64,000 bases of DNA from Lactuca virosa (Eukaryota > Streptophyta > Magnoliopsida > Asterales > Asteraceae): positions 310,936,540 through 311,000,539 of the forward strand of contig CAKMRJ010002223.1 of NCBI GenBank assembly GCA_928212115.1, read 5' to 3'. The position numbers were made by a program, and so were the translations under genes. Position 1 is the stretch's first letter. Each line of letters begins with the position of its first letter. This document shows, in pieces, positions 47,545-59,014 of the stretch. Below the pieces are notes generated by a model. The model did no database searches and had not been told where the DNA came from. It saw only the letters and a list, made by a program, of their open reading frames with translations.

Positions 47545-50046
47545 TGTGCCATCCCCATTTTCACGGCCAGAAAAGACCGAGTTTGTTTATGCTTTATAAA
47601 AATCAGAGTACCTTTTTTGATAAAAATGTTGTGGAATTTGTTCCCAGAAAAACATGATAAATACGTTATCAAAGCATTTCCGAAGAAATGTATTTTTATT
47701 CGTTTTAAAAGATTGGGATGTCATCGTCAATACATAAACATAAGCATAAACAGAACTTACATTCATTTACACTAGTGATCTACATCTCTTTTAAATCTCT
47801 CAGTGTAATGTAACTTCATATCGACATCTGTGATACAAATAAACTGAGTGGGTCAGGTTGGGAAACCTGGTGAGTACATAGGGTTTTCGACCCACAATAA
47901 TATAATTATTATGTTTAAACATCAAACAATCAACCCAATTACCCATCCCCATTATATTCTTTACTCTTAAGGATCTACCCTAAGAATCAATTATTCCTCG
48001 TTCATTCATTCCTAATGATCATCCTAGGGAATCGGCACGAAGTCCATCGTCACCACGGTTTAGGCACTCATAGTTGCCAGGGTTTATACAACAGGCACTA
48101 TGTCCGCATAGTCGCCAGGGTTTAGGCACTAAGTATGCATAGTCTCCAGGGTTTATACAACAGGCACTAAATCCGCATAGTCGCCAGGGTTTTGGCACCA
48201 AGTTTGCATGATCGCCAAGGTTTAGGTACCAAGTCTGCATGATCGTCAGGGTTTAGAGTACACCGGGTGAACACATCGTTCACAACACTTACCGGTTGCG
48301 AGCCTGCTAGTGTTCCACTGGATTGTCTAGAATAGTCTGTAGTTATCATGCATACTCTGCTGAATGACAGGGCCATCGTTTGGGAAAAAGGCTTCTCACA
48401 TCGTCCACCTCTCACCCATATCCCATGGTCTATATCACCTCTCAACTCATCACCCAACTTATATTTCATCTACCCATGTTTTACCCAACATATTATGTAG
48501 ATATAATAATATATACAGTTTAAATCATATAAAACTTGTATAAAATCGTTCATCCAACATAGATAGCAAGTATACAGATAATATGCACACATAGCACATA
48601 ATTTATATAAAATACTTCATATCTATGTGTAAGATGAAAGTAACTATGCACTCACCTGATTAGGTGGTGACTCGGCACTCAAACAGCGCTTCGTTGTCTC
48701 AAAATAATTTTTCCCTCGACAAAACATACTATCAATACCACTAGGGTTTAGTCTAACGTTAACCGCGACTAATTAATAGTTTAGCTATTATTATTATTAT
48801 TATATAAGCGTTAAATAACACTCAATATAACTCATAATAATAGCTCAAATAATTATTTTAAGGACCGAATAACATTATTATAATTATTTAAAAGTTATAT
48901 TAAAAATTGCGTAGGCGTAGCTCACTTACAGCGGATTTTAAAGAAAACTGGGCTTCGCTTGGAGCAGCGTTTCCGAACCGAAAGACCCTTTTTCTCGGGA
49001 CTCCGGGAGCCTCGGGGCTTCCTTTGGGTGCTAGGGATTTCTCCTAGGGTTTTAGGGGGTTAAAGGGATAGTGAGAGAAAGTAGAGAGAGAGAGAAAGAG
49101 TTGTGAAAATGTGTGAAAAATCCGAGAGAATTCGCATGGTATTTATAGGGGCCGAAGTTCGGATAAGGGTGCCAGCTTCTCACAGCTGGCTCGCACTCGC
49201 AAGAGGATCAGGTCCGAAGGTACGCTGGGCGTACCAGCCTTGGACGTGGGGCGTAGGGCGAAGCGAGGCGACATGGCGTTCATTGGATGCGAGACCGTGG
49301 GGAGCAAGGGAAGGCTGGGATTGAGCCACGTCATCGCGTCTTGCATCAGATTTCGCAAATTGCACTCTCGACTTTAAAAATTCGTAACTTTCACATACGA
49401 CTTCCGTTTTCGACGTTCTTTATATCCACGCGTAGGCGGGAATGTACTCTACAACTTTCATTTAGACTCCGTCGGCTAACTTTGAATTTATATTAAAAGT
49501 TATAATTTTTAACAGGCCGGGACAAGATTGGTCCGTTAAAAATTCATAACTTCTTCATCCGACGTCCGTTTTTGTCTGTCTTTTTATCGTTACGCTACTA
49601 TTAACGAGATCTTCGATTCTCGTTTAGGTTGTGTCGGCTAAAAATCGCTCGATCTAATATTCGAACTTCGGGTTGTACACTGCTAAGCCGAAACTTCGAA
49701 AAATCATAACTTCCTCATACGAAGTCAGATTTTGGCGTTCTTTTTATGGACGCTCTCGGTTTAATGTTTTCTACGACTTTCATTTAGATCACTAAGGCTA
49801 AAAGTCGCTCTATCGTAAATTCACTATTTACGCTTCCCGGTGTCGTGCCGGTTTTGCCGTAAAACTTTGACGGGTCATAACTTCTTCGTTATAACTCGGA
49901 TTTCGGCGTTCTTTATATGTACGGAACCCTTGAGACATATTCTACAACTTGGTTAAGATTATTTATCCTAAATAATCTTTTGTCAAAAAGTCGTTTTCGA
50001 CCCCTATTATCTCTAAATTGACTAGCCCGGATCTACGGGCGTTACA
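47545..50046 (-). mobile_element. Solo LTR M (gypsy), 2.5 kb
   Basis: On the minus strand it starts TGTAACGCCCGTAGATCCGG (50046) and ends GGGGATGGCACA (47545). TSD ACTCA at 47540-47544 and 50047-50051. There is no PBS, coding region or second LTR, so it is a solo LTR left by recombination between two LTRs. On the minus strand it has TATAAAT (49147-49141), donor CAG|GTGAGT (about 48655), a 31/38-bp array and the downstream ACTCACC hairpin. Open frames in it, such as 49103-49324, look like chance. Confidence 0.92.
48069..48262 (-). repeat. 31/38-bp tandem array in LTR M
   Basis: About six units sharing CATAGTCGCCAGGGTTTAGG or close variants. 38-bp and 31-bp forms alternate at first, then 31-bp ones follow. 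It lies inside the candidate intron (donor near 48655, acceptor near 47828, minus strand). Confidence 0.85.
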
Positions 50047-51448
50047 ACTCAACTCAAATTCACAACGTGAACCTCAAGTTCACGACGTGAACTTGTCTTG
50101 GACAGCCTATAAATATAAAGTCCGGCCTCCTCTCTCCTTACACCATTTCTTTTTGTCTCCTCTGTCCTATGCTGAAGCCATCTTTCATCCCGAGTCTGGT
50201 GATCGCAAACCGCTGAACGTTTCTGCTTAGATTACATAAAATCACGCTACTAGGGTGAGTTTCATGGCCCCACTTTCTAATATTTTTGATGGAAAACGCA
50301 TGCTAAATATTTTATATACATTACCATTATGTCTATATGATAGTATATTAGTATCAACGTAGATAGTTATAATAACCAGGATATAGTCGTTCTAAATATA
50401 ATATTTTGAATATATACAACTATTATCAACTTGTTAGCATGTTCTTGTACTAATGTATATCCTGAGTTATACTTAGAGTTCTATATATATGTTGTGTGCG
50501 ATATAGTTCCAGAGTTGTACTCGGAATTTCTATATGTTAATTGATAGGTACATTGTTATTATTGGTTTTATGTCAAGATAAAACTAGGAACGTTATATGT
50601 TGTTATTGTTGGTTTTATGTTTAGATAAAACCTGGTTTTAACTCAAAGTTGTAGCTATTATACTGCCTAAGTATTATAAATATTAGGAGTAATGTTTAAA
50701 GCATAGTCTAATAACTTAGGGTTTTAGACACGAATATGTTTTTATTACTAGAACTAACGGAACTCGACAAGTCTACATCAGTTATTGTATTCATCAACTA
50801 AGATTGGAAATCTTAGGGAAAATCCTCTGACCTTTAACCGCTATTCCCGTGTGAGCGAGGAAGTCGTGTATGAATAAGATACGGGTTGACAACCCCACTC
50901 GTGGTTGCTAGCTACAACACAACGGTGTGCGAGTGACGAACTGTCCTTTTATTTGTTTATTGTTCCGACGTTGATGGAGCGTGGGAACTTATCTTAGGAT
51001 GAGAAACTTGTAGCATCAAGCAGAGGTTTGAAACTAGTCATATAGCCGTGGTTACGGACTCATGGTAGCAAATTGTTAGAAGCATTATACTTTGTCTTTA
51101 TACAAGTATTAATGTTAAGTATAAGTTTCCCTAATACTTATACTCTAAGTACAAGAAACTGGTAGGTATACTACTTGTATATTAAGTAGATAATTATACC
51201 TAACACACATACTCGTATAGAATTGAAATAGATTTATACGTAGCGGTTTTACTCATATAGAATTGAAATAGACTTATACGTAGCGGTTTTACTCGTATAG
51301 AATTGAAATAGATTTATACGTAGCGGTTTTTACTCATATAGAATTGAAATAAGATTTATACGTAGCAACTTTCGTTTGTATGGAATTACAAACACTTATA
51401 TTCATACTATATGAGACTTATAGGCATACTACTTATTTGGTAGGTAAA

Positions 51449-54414
51449 TGTCACACCCCAAAATCGGAACGGCGGAATCGTTCGTGGTTGGACGACGTCA
51501 TGTTCAGTATCACAACAATGCATAGTAGTAAACAAGCAACAACATCATCCGTTGCATTAATAATATAATTTAATACAAGTGTGTTCTGTAAAGTGTAATA
51601 AACACCAAAAATATAAATCAAAATAAAAGATGAATCTTGAACGAGCTCCGTCTTCTCAATACCTGGCATCGGTACCTATCTATTGGTGACCTGAGAATAC
51701 AAGATATTTTGAAAGAGTTGATCAGCTTTAAAGCTGGTGAGATCATAAGTATTTTAGTGTCATTGTTTGTAAGACAGTGTTTGTAAGTATGTGATGTGTA
51801 AGTTTGTAAAATTTTGTGAATGTTTGTAAAATGTTTGAATCTCCCAGAAAACCCTATGTTTTTCTACTAAAAGTAGCCTTCTACCAAGGCATCAAGTTTT
51901 TGTATGTGTGTCTCTTGTAAGAGTATGTATTTTCCCAAATCTGACTATCATTAACCAAAAATATAGTTTTTACATTACTGTTCCTTGTGTGAAGATCACA
52001 AAGTGAATGCAATGGGAAATAAAATAGTATTGTAGTGTTGTATTAAGTAACTACTGCTGTACTAACTACCTTAAACCAATTGTTATTTAAAGTACCATGT
52101 GATCGGCCTGTACCATACTACCGACTAGAAACACGACGATGTAAGACGTCGGAAGGAATGACGTTTGGCACCCGTAGACTTGCAAGTCCCACTGTAGCTA
52201 GCAGCAAGGTGAAGGATAGTCAATCCAGTATAGATCTATACACAAACTCAATGCTCTCCACTTAAGGAGATTCTGGATACAAAACGAGCCATGACAGTTG
52301 ATGTCATGCCCCGTTACGTGGCTCACATAACTGTAGTAGTGTTCTTGTATATGTATTGTGTGTACTAGCTGTATTGTATGTTCTCTCTCTGTCTAGTATG
52401 TATGTATGTTCTCTCTATTTCTCATAATAGTATGTTCTCTTGTATAATGTATAGTATGTACTAGCTGTATTGTATGTTCTCTCTCTGTCTAGTATGTATG
52501 TATGTTCTCTCTGTTTCTCATAATAGTATGTTCTCTTGTATAATGTATAGTATGTGCTAGCTGTATTGTAATGTATAGTATGTACTAGCTGTATTGTATG
52601 TTCTCACTCTGTCTAGTATGTATTGACTCATGTATGAACTGACTCATTGTATGTTTCATTGTTCTAGTAATAGTATTAGTAACTTCCTAAACTACACCTA
52701 TTATAGTTTACTAGTAACATTGTTTGTATGTATGAACATGTTTGTATACCTTTGCTACCCAAAGGTATTGAATAGAAAGAAGGAACTTTTATATCTATAT
52801 ACATATACATAATATATAACTAGGATTCAAACGACCTTCGGACAAACAACCGATACCCTAAGTCCACAACCAAACAAGGAACAGGAGGTAAGGTGAGCTA
52901 TCAGTCCTAAGTCCTTTGAATCCTACTTATATAACTATATCTATATAGATACACATTTAATAGAATATAATTTTAAAAGAGTTTAATAAAAGTATTTGAC
53001 ATGTAAAAGAGTTTGTAAAACAATTTGAAGTAGTTTCTTTGATAACACCGTTTGAAAAGTAAGAAATCCACTTGTTTGGTAGTTATTAATCACATGTGAT
53101 TGATATAATAACTATAATAGTTCAACTTGTATTCCCCCCCATAAAAGCATTTAAAATCATTTAAAAGGTTGATTAAGGGGTATGAACTCACCTGTAGTGA
53201 GTGGTTTGGATGAACGGATGGTATAGGATGTTAAGTGTCAAGTGAAGACTTGAGCACACACAAGGATCCTAATTAACATATAATAACACATATATGTATC
53301 CAATTAGTCATTTAACAACTAATTAATCAAGTTAAGACATCCTAGAACATGGAAAACACTCTAATTTAAGTGCTATAAGTACCAAGGATTGCACCTAAGG
53401 GTTGTAGGGCTTGGCTTTTGAGTTTATGGTCCAAGGGTAAAGTTTTCATGAGTTTACGGTTTTGGGTTTACGGTCCCAATGGGTTTACGGCCGTAAACCC
53501 ATGGTAACTTCTACCATTTTGTGCTTTAAGGTCTTATAAGTCATAAAGAAGTATCCTTACTTCAAGTCTAAGCCTTAGGAAGTCATGGTAGCACAATTTC
53601 ACCACTTTATAGAGTTTACGGCCCATTGACCATTTCTCCATGAGTTTACGGCCGTAAACTCTATGTGTTCTTGGTATTTTTGATGTTTAAGGTCCTAAAC
53701 ACTTCAAGGTAGTAATCTAGACTAGTATCCAAGGCTAAGGAAGGGACTAGGGCTCACTTTGCCCCATTTATTCGGGTTTACGTTTCAAGAACATGTCTTG
53801 ACCGTAAACACCTTTGATCTTGTGTTTCTTTGTGTTTTCTAGTTGAAGAAGAAGTGAAACAAGCCTTATAACACACTAGGGTAAGAATACTTACAATAAA
53901 GGAGCTTGAAAGGGTGTTCACGGCCCAAGAACACTAGTGTGTGTTCTTGGTGTTCTTAGTGAAACGAAGAATGCTTGAAGTTCTAAACAAATGGAATGAT
54001 TTCATGGAGGAAATCATGTAAGATCACTAGATGATGAAGGATATCAACTAATCAAGGCAAGAAACACTTACAAAGTTGAAGATCAAGAAGAAAAATCGGA
54101 TGCTACTTGAGAGAGAATGAGTTCTTGACTTGGAAATGGTAAAAAAATGAGAAAAATGACTAAGTGTCATATTTATACTCCTTAGAGTTTACGGCCGTAA
54201 ACACCATGTTTGGGCCGTAAACTCCAAACTCTTGGATTTTTGAGACTTTATTGATGCACAATAAACCCTAGAGTATCATCTCTCCAGTTATCTGTTGCAG
54301 TACTAGGCTTTAGAACACTTAAACTGACTCCAAAAAGCTTAAAAGTTAGCAGAAACAATTTTGACTTCTATTGAAGTGAATAGTTGTACAGAATAGAAAT
54401 TTCGGGTTGTCACA
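51449..54414 (-). mobile_element. Solo LTR N (gypsy, E/F group), 3.0 kb
   Basis: On the minus strand it starts TGTGACAACCCGAAATTTC (54414) and ends TTTTGGGGTGTGACA (51449). TSD GTAAA at 51444-51448 and 54415-54419. No interior. It has the same parts as E and F: GTTTACGGCCGTAAAC palindromes (54187, 53641 and 53481), donor-like GTAAGT sites, donor CAG|GTGAGT (53191), the conserved motif (about 52860-52880), a tandem array, the ACTCACC hairpin and a TTCTCAG acceptor (51691). Confidence 0.93.
52365..52600. repeat. 96-bp tandem array in LTR N
   Basis: CTAGCTGTATTGTA occurs at 52365, 52461 and 52557, giving a 96-bp period, then again at 52585 after a short unit. Rich in TATGT and TTCTCTC. Confidence 0.85.
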
Positions 54415-54658
54415 GTAAACCATTATACCTAGGATATATATGCCATATGAGTCAATATGATATCTTCAAAATATATTATACACTTTTCCAACTTGGGAAA
54501 CAGTAATATTTTTGCTCATAGTCAAAACTTGTGAACTAACCAACTTTATGTTGACGTATTTGAAATGCATGTCTTTTCACGAAGTTGATAACCATGATAA
54601 AAGAAATGACGTTACACTGCCCGGTGTTTCCACCGCCGTCCGGGGTGTGACATTCAAA

Positions 54659-54864
54659 TTCAAGAGGAAATCTTTTGTCATCAGGAAGACTGCGGTCAAA
54701 GGGTTCAAACACTATGAAGAATTTAACTTTGGGAGAGATTAGGATATCCCAATAACTATCCGAAGGTGGTTCAGCATAGGTCAGAACAGGCCTATAGTCT
54801 TCTTCGAGCAATCTTCTTATGGGATTAACCCAGGAGTTGATCAGAGATTCATCCATGGTTGTGT
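54659..54864 (-). pseudogene. Extra ORF of element I, middle piece
   Basis: Between H and J the minus strand encodes MDESLINSWVNPIRRLLEED, then PPSDSYWDILISPKVKFFIV and DKRFPLEFE. It continues the N-terminal piece across J and the C-terminal piece across H. The open frame appears to run on into J and H only by accident. No known domain. Confidence 0.7.
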
Positions 54865-57800
54865 TGTGACAACCGTCAAAATTCGAGTTAGTTCTAGATT
54901 TGAATAAACTTAGTTGCATGTATAGGCACGACACATACTAGACTTAGTAACTAGAAGTTAAGATATAACCTATTAGAAACTTGGAAACAATTAGAAACAA
55001 TGGATTATGTGCTTCGATTTCACATTGGTATGTGAATTCTACAACTACTTAACTGTAGTGAATATCCATATTTAGGTCACTCTTTGACTCGAACACCTTT
55101 TCATGAATCATATACACACATCATGCACTTGAACTAGTGGTAGAAATTAGGTCAAAGTCTCATAGAAACTTAAGTCAAAGTTGAAGACTAGGACTAGTAT
55201 ACTTGATTCCTTAATTTCGCTTGAATCTCGGAATCACTACATAGAATGCCAATAAACCGATAAAAATAAATTACAAACATTATTTATAACTATAAAAGAG
55301 TTATAATACCATAAGATAATTTGAAGTCTCAAATATTCAATTTATTTTGATATTCAAAGTTTATTAAACTCCAAAACCCTAAAAGCCCTAAAACCTAGAT
55401 TTTATAAAGTTTAACATCAAGAATTTTATAAAAATAGTTATGAAACTTATAATATTATCTTAAAATAATTAAATTCGAGGAAATATAATCAAGTAAAATA
55501 AAAATTTAAGTCATTAACATTTACCCTTAATTTATAAATCAAAAATCAAGGTTTCATGAGCAAAAACTTGGTTAGGGTGTATATTTTATAAAAAGTTTGA
55601 TATTTTTATAAAAGAATTGAAAATTTTTATAAAATTAAAAGGGAAGGAGGGAATAATACTCTCAAAACCGTCCACCCTCTTCCCAAGACACCTCCCCTCT
55701 TCCCAAAACACATAATCACTCATTTCTCTCTCACACTCCACTTTCTCTCTCATTTTCTCTCACTTCTCTCTACCTTCACCACTCCATTTCTCTCTTCATT
55801 TCTCTATACCCACGAAATTATCCAGAGAATAAGTCCAAGAACACACCTCAAACTCAAAATCTTCATCATCTAGTGGTGTTCATTAAGGTAGAACACGATT
55901 TCCTTTCATTTTCCTCCATGTTTTCAAGGTTTTTCTTGCATTTCCTTCTTCTTCTACACCTTTCTCTTAGAAAATATGTGTGCATGTTCATTCACTTCAG
56001 TTTTGATGATGATGGTGGTAGGATTTCACCCAAAAACAACATGCATGTTGTAAATGGTGAAATCCAAAGACCTAAACCTAAGTCAAGATCATGAAAATGC
56101 ATTTTTCTACAAGTTTTGGTGGAAAATCACCACATGCACTCTAAGTTTTCTTTCAAAAACGATTTTTGAACATTTCAAACTCATGAATGGTCTTCAAACA
56201 AGCATGCATGTGATGATCTTCAAGCTTCGATGCTAGACCATCAAAGTATGTTGTTAAAAGCTTTCAAATATGTTCATGAAGGATTTATTTCCAAATAAAT
56301 ATCTAAAACTCATTTTCTGACCAAATCCGATTTTTCCCAGATTCCCATCAACAAAATGAGATGTTTAACAAATTTTCAGAAAATAATTCATTTTTCTCGA
56401 ATTGTTATAATTATTGAAATAAAATAGGGCAATAAATCATATAAAATACTTTAAGAGGTCTATAAATCCTAGGTAAATTCTTGGATGACCCCTATGCTAA
56501 ATAATGAACCCACATTAAACTTCATCAGTTTTTGTTACTGTTTCATATGGTTTTGAATTTTCTTTTTGTTTAGCCCCAATAAATCATAAAACCGCTTTAG
56601 ATAATTTGAAAAGGGTATATAATAATTTTGGCAGCTTATACTCTCTGTGGAAGACTTAGAAAAATATTTTCAGAATGTTTCATAATGTATTCCTATTTTT
56701 CCCCGATTTTTGTGTATATTATGGACTAAAAACAGGAAAATTAGTTCTGCTTATCCAAAATTCATAAAAATTTACCAGAACACCTTGTAGTACATTAGGA
56801 TGCTACATAACATTTTTGATGATTTTTCTCTTCTGTATACTATTTTTCTCCTATTTTCTAAGATTAAATACACTTAAATACACAAAATCGGATTTCAGTA
56901 TATAAAAATCACATTTGGTATTTTTCCCAGATTATTTACTCTGTAAATGAGGTGTACAAAATTTTTGGTAATTTACTTTAACTGTTTAATAATTATTATT
57001 CAATTAATGATTATTTAAGAGGATTAAACAAGGAAAAATAGCAACACTAACTGAAAAATATCTTTTATATTTTTCACAGCTTCTACATGTATAATAAAAG
57101 TGTTAAAAAAATTTTGGGCAATTTTGGAAACTGTTTCCTATTTATTTCAATTTTTATTAGAATAAATGCTCAAAAATCATAAGATTTGGTTAAACAGTTT
57201 AGAAATCAATTTTTATATTTTTCCCAGCTTAATAATGTTCAATAACAGTAATACAAAAAGTTTGGGTAATTTTGGAAACTGATTTCTATTTTTCATGAAT
57301 TTGTATCTATTTAGAGAATTAAATATATGAAAAATGTTTATACATATTCATAATCCATGAAAATTTATCTAGATGTCTTTTAGTACATTTAGAACCAAAA
57401 TCTGAAGTTTGGTAATTTTTATTAACTGTTTAGTATTTTTCATGATTTTATGGTTATTCAAGAAACTAAAATCGTGAAAAATAGTCAGACAAATAAAAAA
57501 TTCAAGAAAATTTATCTTGAGGTCTTTGACTTCAATTAAAACTAAAATGCAAACTTTGGGAAATTTTAGAACTAAATTAATTTAGTTTTTGAATATTTAA
57601 TCATTGGAACACCTCTTAACATGTTAAATATTAGCATTTCAATAATGGGAAATTTCCACTTAAATTGTTATATAACAATTGATTCATTGAAATTAAATTT
57701 TCACAGAAAAATGTTTGTAACTTATCAATTTTAAATTTTGACACATTATTGGCATAATTCTATTGTAGTAGTATGTATACTAGCGTTAGATTTCGATTAG

Positions 57801-59009
57801 AGACTCATTAGTGTGTAACATCGTTGTAGGAAAACGATAGTGGTACGAGTGGAGCGTAGTTCAAGGCACCATTTGCATCATCTCAATGCATTGTGAGTAT
57901 TCACGCACTCCCCTATTTTCAGTTTTTATGTTTTGGGATGGAAAAGCATGTCCCGAAAAACTATTATTTGTTCGTTGTATTTAAATTGATTTGTATCAAA
58001 CATGATTGCTATTTTATTGCTATATCTCTCTATGTATGTCTATGCAACACGGAACATGAGAACTTATCGTCTTAAGGCCCTTCCCTTACACTTTTCTCTA
58101 ACCATTAACTCTTTGAGCCAATGGTCATTGTGGATAGCGCTATTAGGAATTGACAACTCCTCACTCGCCCTATTGCTGGAGTGCATGATACCATATTAAT
58201 CTATGGAACGATAAGCATAGATCTTGATAGGGCTTCAGTCATAGGTTTGGTTGAGAACTCATTGTTTGCTCATACACATACAAACTTGTTATTCATTATG
58301 GCAATAAACTCGTTTATCAATTATAGCAATCAACTTTGTTTCTCATTATAGCAATAAACTTGTTTATTAATTATAGCAATAAACTTGTTTATTAATTTTA
58401 GCAATGAACTTTGTTTCTCATTACAACAACAAACTTTTATTACTGAAAACTTATATACATGTTTTAGCAATGAAATTGTTTGCTCCTTGTAGCAACGAAA
58501 TTGATTGCTCATTTTTGCAATGAAGCTTGTTTACTCGTTTGAGTAACGAACTTTATCTTCCATGAGAATATGAATGTTGCATCTTATTTGGGCAACATAC
58601 TTTATCTCTCGTGATGACAAAGAACTTTGTTTTTTTTACAAACTTATTTACTCATTTTAACAATATACTTTTACTATTGGAAACTTTTATCAAAACTTTG
58701 ATTTCAATTCATGGAACCAATATTATTTTGTTTATCTGTGAGTACTCACCAACTATTTTTATAGTTGACGCTCGTTTTACATGCTTTTTCAGGAATCGTC
58801 GAGTAAGTGGCACTTAGGGGCACTTCACTTTTAGGAGCATTCACATGTGTTGTATTTCAATTTACATTGTAATTTCTTTTAAAAGTTGTTCAAACCCATT
58901 GTAAATTTGTAATGATTTTTAATACAATGGTTGGTGTTGTCTTTTAACTTTTGCTATGAAACCCTTTGTACTGCCACGCCCTGTGTTTCCGCTTTAGCGG
59001 GATGTGACA
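54865..59009 (+). mobile_element. Solo LTR J (gypsy), 4.1 kb
   Basis: TGTGACAACCGTCAAAATTC to GGGATGTGACA, 4,145 bp. TSD TGTGT at 54860-54864 and 59010-59014. No primer site, coding domain or second LTR, so a solo LTR. Near its 3' end: donor GTGAGT (57893), a 25-bp array, GTGAGTACTCACC with a strong hairpin (58738-58768), acceptor TTTTTCAG (58785-58792) and TGTTTCCGCTTTAGCGG. The central 2.3 kb (about 55250-57700) is AT-rich with nothing recognised; the small ORFs there are not supported. Confidence 0.9.
58301..58560 (+). repeat. 25-bp diverged tandem array in LTR J
   Basis: About nine units of the type GCAATAAACTTGTTTATTAA plus five bases, diverged, inside the candidate intron between 57893 and 58792. 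Confidence 0.8.
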
Positions 59010-59014
59010 TGTGT

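Larger units (their letters stand above)
42922..54653 (+). mobile_element. Gypsy element H, internally deleted, with two nested solo LTRs
   Basis: Plus-strand gypsy with a 2,207-bp 5' LTR, PBS, a 1.8-kb remnant interior, PPT-like AACGGGGGGAGAA and a 3' LTR of about 2,256 bp once M and N are removed. TSD TTCAA at 42917-42921 and 54654-54658. The flanks are the two halves of the extra ORF of element I, confirming the ends. Confidence 0.93.
46920..54653 (+). repeat. 3' LTR of gypsy H, split by solo LTRs M and N
   Basis: Pieces 46920-47544, 50052-51448 and 54420-54653 align in order with the 5' LTR. Their joins are marked by the TSDs of M (ACTCA) and N (GTAAA). It ends GGGGTGTGACA before TTCAA. 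Confidence 0.92.

Noticed and set aside
49103..49358. Overlapping GC-richer ORFs in LTR M
   Set aside because: They lie around the TATA box of a solo LTR, with no domain; the frames overlap on both strands.
55250..57700. A gene inside the AT-rich middle of J
   Set aside because: No ORF above about 75 codons, no domain, and the TSD pair shows that the whole 4.1 kb is one LTR.
12841..58560. CRISPR-like arrays
   Set aside because: The regular repeats are contiguous tandem units without unique spacers, in a plant retroelement setting.
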